9,505 nt of DNA from Phycisphaerae bacterium (GTDB lineage Bacteria; Planctomycetota; Phycisphaerae; JAAYCJ01). The DNA is taken from the NCBI GenBank assembly GCA_015486815.1, contig WFQY01000224.1, forward strand, positions 1 to 9,505, given 5' to 3'. Made by a program: the position numbers and the translations under genes. Of the stretch, positions 1 through 7,022 are shown piece by piece. The notes beneath the pieces were generated by a model. It was given only the letters and a program-made list of their open reading frames with translations. It was not told where the DNA came from and ran no database searches. Positions within the stretch are counted from its first letter, which is position 1, and each line of letters starts with the position of its first letter.

Positions 1-1
1 C

Positions 2-1327
2 GATAAGGATTATTGGCAGGCAGACCCTCCTCTCGTGAGCGGAAAATGGTATTGGCGGATAGCAATTGCGAGTTCCGCCTTGGTAAATCCGCAACAGGCG
101 ACATATTCAAAACCGCGATCCTTCGTTGTGAGCAAAGATGCGGAAATCATCGATGCTGTCGATAGTCCAAGAGATGTCATTCCCATCAAATCGCCGACAA
201 CGGTCAAAATAAAGGACGACAGAATTTTTATAAACAATAAACCAACCTTTCTTATTGGGTTGTATGCCGTTATGGAAAATCGCGATGATCTAATCAACGG
301 CTCGTATATGACTGAAAAGAATGTTGCTTCGTGTGAGCCTCTATTTAAGGAATTGACAGAGTCGGGATTTAATACGGTTCAGAACTACGGTACCGCTTCG
401 GGAGTTTCAAAAGCAAAAGAAATCAACGCGTATCTCGATTTGGCAGATAAATACGGATTCCATGTGCTGATGCAGCTGGGCGGTGTAGAGGGAATGCACA
501 AGGATATTGTCGAGCAGCAGATACGAACGTTCGGGCATCACCGGTCGATAATCGCCTGGCTTATGGTTGACGAGGGTGATATGAAGGGTTGGAGTCCGGT
601 CAAGGCGAAAATAATGCGGGATTTTATGAAACAGGTTGACCCGTCCAGACTTGTCGGTATGGTTGTAAGAGCCTGTTCGAACTACGTCAATGCGGTTGAC
701 CTGCTCCTTCCCGACCCTTATACACTTCGTTCCACTCCGGCACAGCAGTATTCCTTATATACACGGGAGCTCGCCCGTCAAAACATCACTGCCAAGGCTT
801 TGGAACCAACAACCGTCGTCCCCATATTGCAAGCCTTCAAGTTTGAAGATGAATTTGATAAGGCAAATCGCGATAAGGGACGTGTCCCGTCACTGGATGA
901 AGAAAGATGTATCAGCTATCTATCCGCGGCAGCTGGCAATCAGGGCGTCCTGTTTTACGCATATCATTCGTCGGCAACCTATCTGAAACAATATCCCAAA
1001 CACTGGGCGAATATGAAAAAACTTGCAGACGAATTGAGAAAACGTACGCCGATATTCTTGGCTGAAGGCGTAGCTCCCGCCTGTAAGATAAAATGTCTGA
1101 CAAAAAGTAAAGGGATAGTACAATTTGCACGCAGATATAAAAATTCTGATTATCTGTTCATCATCAATCCCGGAACAAAAGCAAAAGAATTTACCATTAC
1201 CCCGACGTCAACGGTAAAATCCCTTAAACTGTTCGAAAAGAACAAAACATTTTCTATTACCACACACAAAAAGATTCATGATATAATCAGACCATTCGGA
1301 GTTATGACTTACAAAATCACATATTAA
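2..1327 (+). CDS. Glycoside hydrolase-like TIM-barrel protein, 3' part (5' end outside window)
   Basis: The reading frame is open from base 2, so the gene is cut by the left edge; the GTG at 35 is most likely an internal valine. The first ~45 visible residues (with GKWYWR, then SKPRSFVV) resemble the end of a fibronectin III-like/DUF4962-type beta domain that often precedes polysaccharide-active enzymes. A barrel follows, from about 'IKDDRIFINNKP' (window residue ~70) to residue ~355. It includes 'IIAWLMVDEGD', where the Glu at 572-574 sits where clan GH-A-like proteins carry the acid/base in 'W..DEP', and 'YLSAAAGNQGVLFYAY', typical of the last barrel strands. A short beta-rich C-terminal domain ends at TAA. 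Likely role: hydrolysis or binding of a glycan, probably outside the cytoplasm, but the signal peptide would lie off the window. The nucleophile could not be assigned, so activity and substrate are unknown. It is first in line with the aldolase gene, 27 nt downstream. Confidence 0.8.
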   Translation, partial: DKDYWQADPPLVSGKWYWRIAIASSALVNPQQATYSKPRSFVVSKDAEIIDAVDSPRDVIPIKSPTTVKIKDDRIFINNKPTFLIGLYAVMENRDDLINGSYMTEKNVASCEPLFKELTESGFNTVQNYGTASGVSKAKEINAYLDLADKYGFHVLMQLGGVEGMHKDIVEQQIRTFGHHRSIIAWLMVDEGDMKGWSPVKAKIMRDFMKQVDPSRLVGMVVRACSNYVNAVDLLLPDPYTLRSTPAQQYSLYTRELARQNITAKALEPTTVVPILQAFKFEDEFDKANRDKGRVPSLDEERCISYLSAAAGNQGVLFYAYHSSATYLKQYPKHWANMKKLADELRKRTPIFLAEGVAPACKIKCLTKSKGIVQFARRYKNSDYLFIINPGTKAKEFTITPTSTVKSLKLFEKNKTFSITTHKKIHDIIRPFGVMTYKITY

Positions 1328-1339
1328 GAGATTGACGTT

Positions 1340-1345
1340 GGAGGT
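1340..1345 (+). promoter_or_regulatory. Shine-Dalgarno site for the aldolase gene
   Basis: GGAGGT lies 9 nt before the ATG at 1355, in the short gap after the TAA of the preceding gene. It fixes the aldolase start and shows that the organism uses canonical SD initiation here. Confidence 0.75.
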
Positions 1346-1354
1346 ATTATCAAA

Positions 1355-2176
1355 ATGCAGGGTGAACAGATACGCAAAAAACTTCGTGCAGGCGAGCGGG
1401 TTTACGGGACACATATAGTAAGCTTAGGCAATCCGGTAGAGGCGAGAATGAAGACAGAATTAGAGATAGATTTTGCCTTTATTTGTGCAGAACATATGCC
1501 TATCGACCGAACGGAAATATCGATGATGTGTCAGTGTTATTCCGCTCTTGGTATTTCACCCATGGTTCGCATTCCATATCCATCTGCCCATTGGGCAACG
1601 ATGTTTCTCGATGCAGGTGCCCAGGGAATAGTCGCTCCTTACCTCGAAACTATTGAACAGGTAAGAGAACTGATCGGTGCTGTCAGGCATAGACCGATTA
1701 AAGGCAAATTTCTTGATGATGTCCTGTCTGGCAAACGGGAATTCACACTCAAGCTCAAGACATATCTGGAAAACTGGAATCGCAATAACTATTTGATAAT
1801 AGGGATAGAGAGCGTAGAAGCTATCGATAAACTCGAAGAACTCATCGGAGACGATGGTGTCGATGGTGTATTCCTCGGTCCTCACGATATTACCTGTTCA
1901 ATGGAAATACCGGAAGAATATGATAATCCGAAGTTCATTGAAACGATAAAGGATGTAATAAAACGCTGCCGGAAATTGAATAAAGGAGTGGGTATCCATG
2001 GTGATTTGACGAACTATCTTGATAGTGAATTGAATTTTGTTATAAACAAAGCTGATGTGGTATGGATGCGGAATACACTTAATTCAGAATTCAGAGCGTT
2101 GAGAAAACGGTTTGGTGATGTCTATGAGAGATGGTCGGATACGGAAATTGCAGACGTCAAACAGTGCATAGGATAA
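1355..2176 (+). CDS. HpcH/HpaI family class II aldolase
   Basis: This 273-residue protein is about the normal length for the HpcH/HpaI aldolase/citrate lyase family of metal-dependent pyruvate aldolases. Expected active-site positions are present: E46-H47 ('CAEHMPID', the catalytic His), R72 ('MVRIPYP', which binds the pyruvate carboxylate), and metal ligands E152 ('IGIESVEAIDKL') and D178 ('FLGPHDI'). Family members reversibly cleave 2-keto-3-deoxy sugar acids or 4-hydroxy-2-oxo acids to pyruvate plus an aldehyde, in the cytoplasm. No signal peptide is seen. It lies between a glycosidase-like gene and a hydroxyacid dehydrogenase, which suits sugar-acid catabolism; the aldehyde product (for example tartronate semialdehyde, as with GarL) cannot be read from the sequence. 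The family call is strong and the substrate unknown. Confidence 0.9.
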   Translation: MQGEQIRKKLRAGERVYGTHIVSLGNPVEARMKTELEIDFAFICAEHMPIDRTEISMMCQCYSALGISPMVRIPYPSAHWATMFLDAGAQGIVAPYLETIEQVRELIGAVRHRPIKGKFLDDVLSGKREFTLKLKTYLENWNRNNYLIIGIESVEAIDKLEELIGDDGVDGVFLGPHDITCSMEIPEEYDNPKFIETIKDVIKRCRKLNKGVGIHGDLTNYLDSELNFVINKADVVWMRNTLNSEFRALRKRFGDVYERWSDTEIADVKQCIG

Positions 2177-2178
2177 AA

Positions 2179-2182
2179 GGAG
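2179..2182 (+). promoter_or_regulatory. Shine-Dalgarno site that decides the dehydrogenase start
   Basis: GGAG directly touches the first in-frame ATG (2183) but lies 6 nt before the second ATG (2189). Normal SD spacing therefore favours 2189 as the start. The resulting N-terminus, 'MPEIVVVDGYTLNPGDL', also matches the usual start of hydroxypyruvate reductases. Confidence 0.6.
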
Positions 2183-2188
2183 ATGATA

Positions 2189-3142
2189 ATGCCCGAAATT
2201 GTAGTGGTTGACGGATATACGCTTAATCCGGGGGATTTGGGATGGGATGAACTGAAGGCACTCGGAAATTGCGTCATCTACGACAGGACAACTCCCGAAG
2301 AAACAATTTACCGATGTAAAAATGCGGACATCGTCGTTACAAATAAAGTAGTATTTGACAGTAAGGTGATGGATGCTCTTCCGAAGTTGAAGTGCATAAG
2401 CGTAATAGCGACGGGATATAATGTTATCGATATAGAGTCAGCTCGTGAAAGAGGAATCATCGTTACAAACGTTCCGACTTATGGTACACAGTCAGTAGTA
2501 CAGATGACATTCGCACTCCTGTTAGAACTTGCCCATCACGTTGGTTATCACTCCGGGACGGTAAAGGAGGGAAAATGGTCGAGATGTGAAGATTTTTGTT
2601 ATTGGGACAAACCTCTTATTGAACTTGCAGGATTGACGATGGGAATTATCGGGTTTGGTCGAATCGGAAGGGGAGCAGCAGAGGTGGCGAAGGCATTCGG
2701 TATGAATGTAATTGCCTATGATGTCTATGTAAGTGAAGCAAAAGATATACAGTTTGTCGAACTTGATGAAATATTCAAACAAAGTGATGTGGTGAGCCTG
2801 CATTGTCCGCTTACCTCGGAGAATAGAGGAATGGTTAATGCAGATACTCTTCGAATGATGAAAAAATCTGCATTTCTGATAAATACCAGCCGTGGCCCGC
2901 TGATTAACGAGCAGGATTTGGCAGATGCCCTGAATGATGGAGAAATTGCGGGAGCTGCCTTAGATGTCCTTTCTGTCGAACCTCCGCCCAAAGAGCATCC
3001 CTTACTTAAGGCGGAAAATTGTTATATTACTCCTCATATTGCATGGGCAACAAAATCGGCGAGAGAAAGGCTTATGAAAACAGCAATCGATAATATAAAG
3101 GCCTTTCTAAATAATCAGCTTCAAAACGTTATTACTGCTTAG
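2189..3142 (+). CDS. D-2-hydroxyacid dehydrogenase, glycerate dehydrogenase/hydroxypyruvate reductase type
   Basis: This 317-residue cytoplasmic NAD(P)-dependent oxidoreductase belongs to the D-isomer-specific 2-hydroxyacid dehydrogenase family. The N-terminal 'VDGYTLNPGD' is characteristic of glycerate dehydrogenase/hydroxypyruvate reductase (HprA-like) members. The Rossmann loop 'GFGRIG' is at 155-160. The catalytic triad is visible as R235 ('NTSRGPLI'), E264 ('SVEPPP') and H283 ('TPHIAWAT'). An acidic residue (D178) ends the second strand ('VIAYD'), which suggests preference for NADH over NADPH. The aldolase stop is only 12 nt upstream, so the two are almost certainly cotranscribed. By inference it reduces a 2-oxo acid product of the pathway (hydroxypyruvate or a similar compound), but glyoxylate or other 2-oxo acids are possible. 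An alternative start is the ATG at 2183. Confidence 0.92.
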   Translation: MPEIVVVDGYTLNPGDLGWDELKALGNCVIYDRTTPEETIYRCKNADIVVTNKVVFDSKVMDALPKLKCISVIATGYNVIDIESARERGIIVTNVPTYGTQSVVQMTFALLLELAHHVGYHSGTVKEGKWSRCEDFCYWDKPLIELAGLTMGIIGFGRIGRGAAEVAKAFGMNVIAYDVYVSEAKDIQFVELDEIFKQSDVVSLHCPLTSENRGMVNADTLRMMKKSAFLINTSRGPLINEQDLADALNDGEIAGAALDVLSVEPPPKEHPLLKAENCYITPHIAWATKSARERLMKTAIDNIKAFLNNQLQNVITA

Positions 3143-3149
3143 CAGTAAT
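3131..3149. repeat. Perfect 8-bp inverted repeat over a stop codon
   Basis: ATTACTGC, a TTA spacer, then GCAGTAAT form a perfect 8-bp stem with a 3-nt loop. It spans the last codons and TAG stop (3140-3142) of the dehydrogenase gene. There is no T-run directly after the stem, although TTTTTT occurs about 20 nt later, so it is at best an unusual transcript-end hairpin. Confidence 0.4.
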
Positions 3150-3159
3150 TAGAGCCTCT

Positions 3160-3403
3160 CCGCTGGGGGTAATTTTTTGGAATTTTGTTTTGGTGGGGTA
3201 AGGAGGAAATTGTCTGCTCTTGATAAAAATCGATCATTCTGCCCGCCAAGTCTTCCGGCCGCAAAAGCACCTGCGAGCCGTTTCGTTCCATCATTGACGA
3301 GAAGCTCCGGACCGGTCTGAGTGCCCAGCGTATATGGCAGGATATTCATTATGAACACGGCTTTTCCGGCAGTTATGACAGTGTCAAGCGCTTCGTCGGA
3401 CCG
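3160..3403 (+). pseudogene. Remnant of an IS21-type element: possible end and istA fragment
   Basis: From about 3242 to 3403 the + strand reads PAKSSGRKSTCEPFR, then IIDEKLRTGLSAQRIWQDI, then EHGFSGSYDSVKRFV. This closely follows the region just after the helix-turn-helix of IS21-family IstA transposases ('CEPFR...LS.QRIWQDL...GF.GSYDSVKRFV'). A stop codon at 3224-3226 closes the frame upstream, and homology ends near 3400, well before the DDE catalytic core. Upstream, two related stretches ('GGGGGTAA' near 3165 and 'GGGGTAA' near 3195, separated by T/G-rich sequence) resemble the repeated motifs at IS21 ends, followed by an SD-like AAGGAGG at 3200-3206. The HTH-encoding part between that site and the IstA-like stretch seems deleted. 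This is a dead fragment; the family call rests on motif memory, without a database search. Confidence 0.6.
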
Positions 3404-3743
3404 GAATTCTGCTTACCGTATCATAACAATAAATCGTTCCCGATTCGTCATAGACAATATTACTGTTACCATCGTGCCCCGGAAGCTTCTGTTCAGAGTC
3501 ACCGTCTTTGGGCCAATGCGAACGATTCTCAATCACAGGTTTGATATGGCTATCCTCAAGCCTCTGATATACCTTCCTGTCATCAGCAGCTTTGTCATAC
3601 GTCAATACCTTGATTCGATCCTCTCCGAGAACATCCTCTGCCTGATCCACCAACGCCGCAACCGCCTCTCTCGCCTCCCCTTGACTATCCACTACTACAG
3701 AGATACAACGGTCCGCTTGTATGGATATCACTCCAAATTGTTA
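3396..3743 (-). pseudogene. DDE transposase internal fragment
   Basis: The - strand frame open from 3740 down to 3384 encodes 'IKVLTYDKAADDRKVYQRL', 'KPVIENRSHW', 'LPGHDGNSNIVYDESGTIY' and 'CYDTVSRIPVRR'. This resembles the catalytic domain of DDE transposases, in which 'YDKAADD' carries an acidic catalytic residue and 'IYCYDTVS..PVR' follows. The segment starts just after an in-frame TAA (3743-3741) and has no convincing start. After 'PVRR' it runs into the antisense of the istA remnant and stops within two codons, so both N- and C-terminal parts are missing. It cannot encode a working transposase. The exact IS family is not certain. It lies 45 nt downstream of the DUF187-type gene on the same strand, so read-through may transcribe it. 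Confidence 0.6.
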
Positions 3744-3787
3744 CAGCAAAATGGGGTTGGAACCTATTCCTGCCGGATAAATTTACT

Positions 3788-5593
3788 TTACTTTGACCGT
3801 AGAGGAAATTCCACCTTTGCATTAAACACACCATTACCAAAAAAGGCAGCTACAGCGGGATCAAATTCACCAAATCTATAAATGATTATTCCATCGCACC
3901 CTGCTTTACGCTGCGTTATTACATATCGTGCCCATGTTGAAATAGTCCAGCGTTCATGAATATGGGGCATACCCCCAATTGCCGGAACAAAAAAAGTATG
4001 ATTTTGGGCAAGAAGTTTCCGCTGAGTCTTCAGCAAATTTACATTAAGACCGGTTTGACCGTAGTTCATTGGAGTAGCATAATCAAGCCATTTGGAAAAT
4101 ACAGGCCAATCCTGAGCATAACCAATAGCCCATCCCGGATCAGACAACAAAGGTGCTATAATTTTAATTTCGGGACGGATCCTTTTGATTCCGTCATGAA
4201 ACACCCTAACGGCATTAGTAATTTGTTCCCGTCGATACTGGTTTATTTTCCCCCACTTTACCGGATCCTTATCGGGTTGTTTCTCAAAAATATCGATAGA
4301 ATACCGTTGAAGAATTTGCTCTTGATTATACGAGTCATAATTCAAAGAATTTCTCTCCGGATACCGAATATAATCCAAGCCCACACCATCCAGGGCATAC
4401 TTGCTAATAAGTTCAACAAATACAGCTTTCATAAAGTTTACCGCTTCGGGATTTGCAGGATCCAGGAAGGTAGAAGCCTGAACATATCGGGACTTTGCAA
4501 GCCACTCCGGATGCTTCTTCGCAATCGAATTCGCCCCCATATTGGGCTGAGAGCAAGAAACAAATACCGCTAAGTAAGCAAAAACTTTTATGTTTCTTTT
4601 GTGTGCCTGGGCAATAAAATACTTCAATGCATCAAAATCTGAAGACCTTTTGAGCAAGGGGAGATATTTCGATTTATAAACGACCCCATTCCATGAACCG
4701 AGAGACAACAGAACGGCATTGCATCCCATAGCTTCAATCTTTCGCAAGTTGGAATCACACTTTTCACGTGTGAAACCCAAACCGTGATAGACCATTCGGG
4801 CTTCTACTTTTTTTTCCGTCATAGCCTCCGGATACATCGCCGCCCAAGCCTTATGACTCAACTGTTCAGCTGCACTTTGCCAATACGATCGGGCAATTTG
4901 CAAGTCATTTGGAAGAGCGTGTAGCTTCTCCAGTGCGGTTGATAGATGGTCGAGGGCGACAGGTATGGTTGAATCAAGGTTGCCTATCCGTGTCAATTTA
5001 CTCTGAAGGTCTGTAATTTTATTTTTTAACATTTCCCGTGGTGTTGACGGCACATACTTCTGAAGTGAGACCTGATCAACCAAAATTTTTCCGCGCGAAA
5101 ATGTACCTCCTACGGTCACATACAGATAAGCTATTTTATATTTGGAAATGGCGTGACCGCGTACGCTAACCCGTAACCAACCATAAGAGCCCGGACGAAT
5201 TTTCCAATAGAAATGTGTTGCTTGAGAATAGGGTTGATCTTTGTATAGTATATGGCAGTAAATCGTTGCGGATTCACCTTTCGCAAAAAATACATTTTCA
5301 GCTTTAATATACGCAGCAAGCTCAAAATTTGTCACGCCTTTTGTATCGGTGATTATCTGCCTGAAAGCACGATTTTTGCCATCACCAACAATCACTACCG
5401 ATGCAGCACCGTCATGATGGTCATCGCTAAAACCAAGAGGCTCAAATTTATTCATATGGGTTTTCCAATGTTCCGGATATCTGGAAACCACCTTATCTCT
5501 TTCTTCAAAACTACCATTGAGAACGAGGTTCTCGCCGAAAGAAATACCAGGTATAATCACCGCTAATACTACAACTACTTTAAATAGGTTCAA
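3788..5593 (-). CDS. Secreted DUF187/GHL10-type glycosyl hydrolase-like protein with N-terminal carbohydrate-binding-like domain
   Basis: Numbered from the TTG at 5593 (601 residues), residues 1-20 form a clear signal peptide (MNLFKVVVVL, then AVIIPGISFG). A beta-sandwich of CBM4/9 type follows, starting 'ENLVLNGSFEE' and continuing to ~178. A helical linker rich in Leu/Lys spans ~183-254, and a TIM barrel ~263-586. Barrel hallmarks of the DUF187/GHL10 (PF02638-like) group are 'LDGVGLDYIRYP' at 401-412, 'INQYRREQITNAV', and 'LDYATPMNYG' near 503-512. It probably binds and cleaves a polysaccharide outside the cytoplasm; the substrate is unknown. The TTG has AAGGA 8 nt upstream and begins 1 nt after the stop of the preceding gene. 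The longer GTG start at 5635 has no SD and would add 14 residues and a 41-bp overlap, so TTG is preferred. Confidence 0.85.
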   Translation of the reverse strand: MNLFKVVVVLAVIIPGISFGENLVLNGSFEERDKVVSRYPEHWKTHMNKFEPLGFSDDHHDGAASVVIVGDGKNRAFRQIITDTKGVTNFELAAYIKAENVFFAKGESATIYCHILYKDQPYSQATHFYWKIRPGSYGWLRVSVRGHAISKYKIAYLYVTVGGTFSRGKILVDQVSLQKYVPSTPREMLKNKITDLQSKLTRIGNLDSTIPVALDHLSTALEKLHALPNDLQIARSYWQSAAEQLSHKAWAAMYPEAMTEKKVEARMVYHGLGFTREKCDSNLRKIEAMGCNAVLLSLGSWNGVVYKSKYLPLLKRSSDFDALKYFIAQAHKRNIKVFAYLAVFVSCSQPNMGANSIAKKHPEWLAKSRYVQASTFLDPANPEAVNFMKAVFVELISKYALDGVGLDYIRYPERNSLNYDSYNQEQILQRYSIDIFEKQPDKDPVKWGKINQYRREQITNAVRVFHDGIKRIRPEIKIIAPLLSDPGWAIGYAQDWPVFSKWLDYATPMNYGQTGLNVNLLKTQRKLLAQNHTFFVPAIGGMPHIHERWTISTWARYVITQRKAGCDGIIIYRFGEFDPAVAAFFGNGVFNAKVEFPLRSK

Positions 5594-5594
5594 C

Positions 5595-7022
5595 TTAGTG
5601 TTCCTTATCTTGACTATGGATGATTTCTGTTCCACTTCTTGTCAGTATTAGAATCGCAGGTTCCAAACTCACTTTGACCTTCTCAATCACAAGCCAGTCC
5701 CCCTCGTAATGATGAGGAACTGCGAGACGTGCTTTGTAATCCAGAATCGGAATGCGCTTCGGACGCACCCAGTGTTTTGTCCTTAACAGGATATCCCATC
5801 GTCCGTTACAGGGCTCTCTAAACTTCCGATAAGCTATATATAATAACATCTGGTTATTGTTACGAATATACGAATGAAAAACCGGTACTGGTGGTGCGAT
5901 TCTCATTTTCAGTCCATCTTCGGTTGCACAAACTTCGCCTTGCCTCAAACGTATCTCAAAATCCGGCTGACGCATTTTATTACGGTTATAAAAGGTGTGC
6001 GCTATGGTCTGATAGGCAAACCAGGCATCAGAATACACAGCTGCCTTGTCCTGACCGGGCAAACTCATTATGCCAAAATTCTGATGTGTATCTTTGGTTT
6101 TACTAAAAGCATACACATAGTAAGGCGCAGAATTCCACCCGATATCCCAAAGAGTAAACATACATTGTGCCAAAATGGATGCCTGACGTTTATCATGAAG
6201 ATGCGCATGCTCGACATAACCCACCCCATTGGCATAGAACTTTGCTTCAGGCCAGACTGCCTTTACCTTACGCATCATATTTTGCAATTCAACAAGATCT
6301 TCTATCCTGCGATAACCGATGTTAGCCGCAATTCCATCACCGTATCGAGGCAGGCCAAGTGCGATAACCTTCATAATCCAATCGGTAGCAGGAGCACTAC
6401 TTACCGCAGTACAACTAATCCTGCTGTCAGGATCCCCTTCTTTAATTGCAATGGATGCGGGAATAAAAAGTTTCTCCATATAATCTTTAGCTGATCCCGT
6501 CCATCCCCATTCGGGAAAACGTTTGTTCTCTTCATCTCCAATTACCCAATGATCGATTTTGCCCTTATACCTCGTTGCCATGCGTCTAAGCCAGTCACAA
6601 TATTTTTCTACCGAACCCGTAGTATCCATTGGATGGTAGAGACCTTTGAATACTCTGAACGTTCCTACCCTAAGGGCTGGTCGCATGCCAAGTTCATGGC
6701 TAACCTTGATATAATTATCAAGCGCCTTCAACTTGGAGGTGCCGATATCCCGTTCCGTATATCCCATTTGTTTCCAGTAATTACCACCAAGCGTCTCAAT
6801 CTGCCACCAGTAAATCAATGCCTGCGTCTTCATAACGCCCAAATCGCGTACGGTTTGAAGCATCCTTCGGGTTTGTTGCTCATCAGGATTTAAATAAAAC
6901 CAAACCATCGAATACGGCATGTCTCTCTGAATGGACATCGCAACGGTATGTGACCCAACAAGAAAAAACGCAATTATCAGAAAATGCGCAGCCTGTAGTT
7001 TTTTCGTATCCCTACAATCCAT
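5595..7022 (-). CDS. Secreted clan GH-A-like TIM-barrel protein
   Basis: This 475-residue protein has a signal peptide (~residues 8-28, 'LQAAHFLIIAFFLVGSHTVA'). A TIM barrel follows (~35-345) with the layout of GH39/GH5/GH10-like clan A enzymes: 'LGVMKTQALIYWWQIE' (strand 2), 'LGMRPALRVGTFRVFKG' (strand 3), 'IDHWVIGDEENKRF' (strand 4, E164 as acid/base), and 'ILAQCMFTLWDIGWNSAPYYVYAFSKTKD...FGIM' (strands 7-8). A C-terminal beta domain (~370-470) follows. At strand 7, where 'wvtE.Gy' normally gives the nucleophile Glu, the sequence is 'FYANGVGYVEH', with Asn265 in that place; E271 is the nearest Glu. The residue before E164 is Asp instead of the usual Asn. It may therefore be a changed or inactive glycosidase. 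It overlaps the upstream gene by 11 bp, with only a weak GGA 8 nt before the ATG, which suggests translational coupling. Confidence 0.82.
   Translation of the reverse strand: MDCRDTKKLQAAHFLIIAFFLVGSHTVAMSIQRDMPYSMVWFYLNPDEQQTRRMLQTVRDLGVMKTQALIYWWQIETLGGNYWKQMGYTERDIGTSKLKALDNYIKVSHELGMRPALRVGTFRVFKGLYHPMDTTGSVEKYCDWLRRMATRYKGKIDHWVIGDEENKRFPEWGWTGSAKDYMEKLFIPASIAIKEGDPDSRISCTAVSSAPATDWIMKVIALGLPRYGDGIAANIGYRRIEDLVELQNMMRKVKAVWPEAKFYANGVGYVEHAHLHDKRQASILAQCMFTLWDIGWNSAPYYVYAFSKTKDTHQNFGIMSLPGQDKAAVYSDAWFAYQTIAHTFYNRNKMRQPDFEIRLRQGEVCATEDGLKMRIAPPVPVFHSYIRNNNQMLLYIAYRKFREPCNGRWDILLRTKHWVRPKRIPILDYKARLAVPHHYEGDWLVIEKVKVSLEPAILILTRSGTEIIHSQDKEH
5602..5606 (-). promoter_or_regulatory. Shine-Dalgarno site supporting a TTG start
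   Basis: AAGGA within the last codons of the clan-A-like barrel gene sits 8 nt before the TTG at 5593. The alternative GTG at 5635 is preceded by 'CAAGAA' with no SD, so this site decides the start of the DUF187-type gene. Confidence 0.5.

Noticed and set aside
35..37. GTG as the start of the first gene
   Set aside because: The frame is open to the window edge and the residues before and after it form one continuous beta-domain pattern, with no SD before the GTG.
3153..3176. Possible rho-independent terminator (CCTC...GGGG followed by TAATTTTTT)
   Set aside because: The stem would be only 4 bp with a G-T pair, and the same bases are better explained as part of the IS21-like end.
3321..3881. 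Open + strand frame of 186 codons across the middle region
   Set aside because: It runs antisense to the DDE transposase fragment and the end of the DUF187-type gene, has unprotein-like composition, and its first part is the istA remnant read in another frame.
3956..4573. Open + strand frame of 205 codons
   Set aside because: It lies fully antisense to the well-supported DUF187/GHL10 barrel and shows no recognisable motif; it is a shadow frame.
5874..6494. Open + strand frame of 206 codons
   Set aside because: It is antisense to the barrel gene at 5595-7022, with no SD and no family motif.
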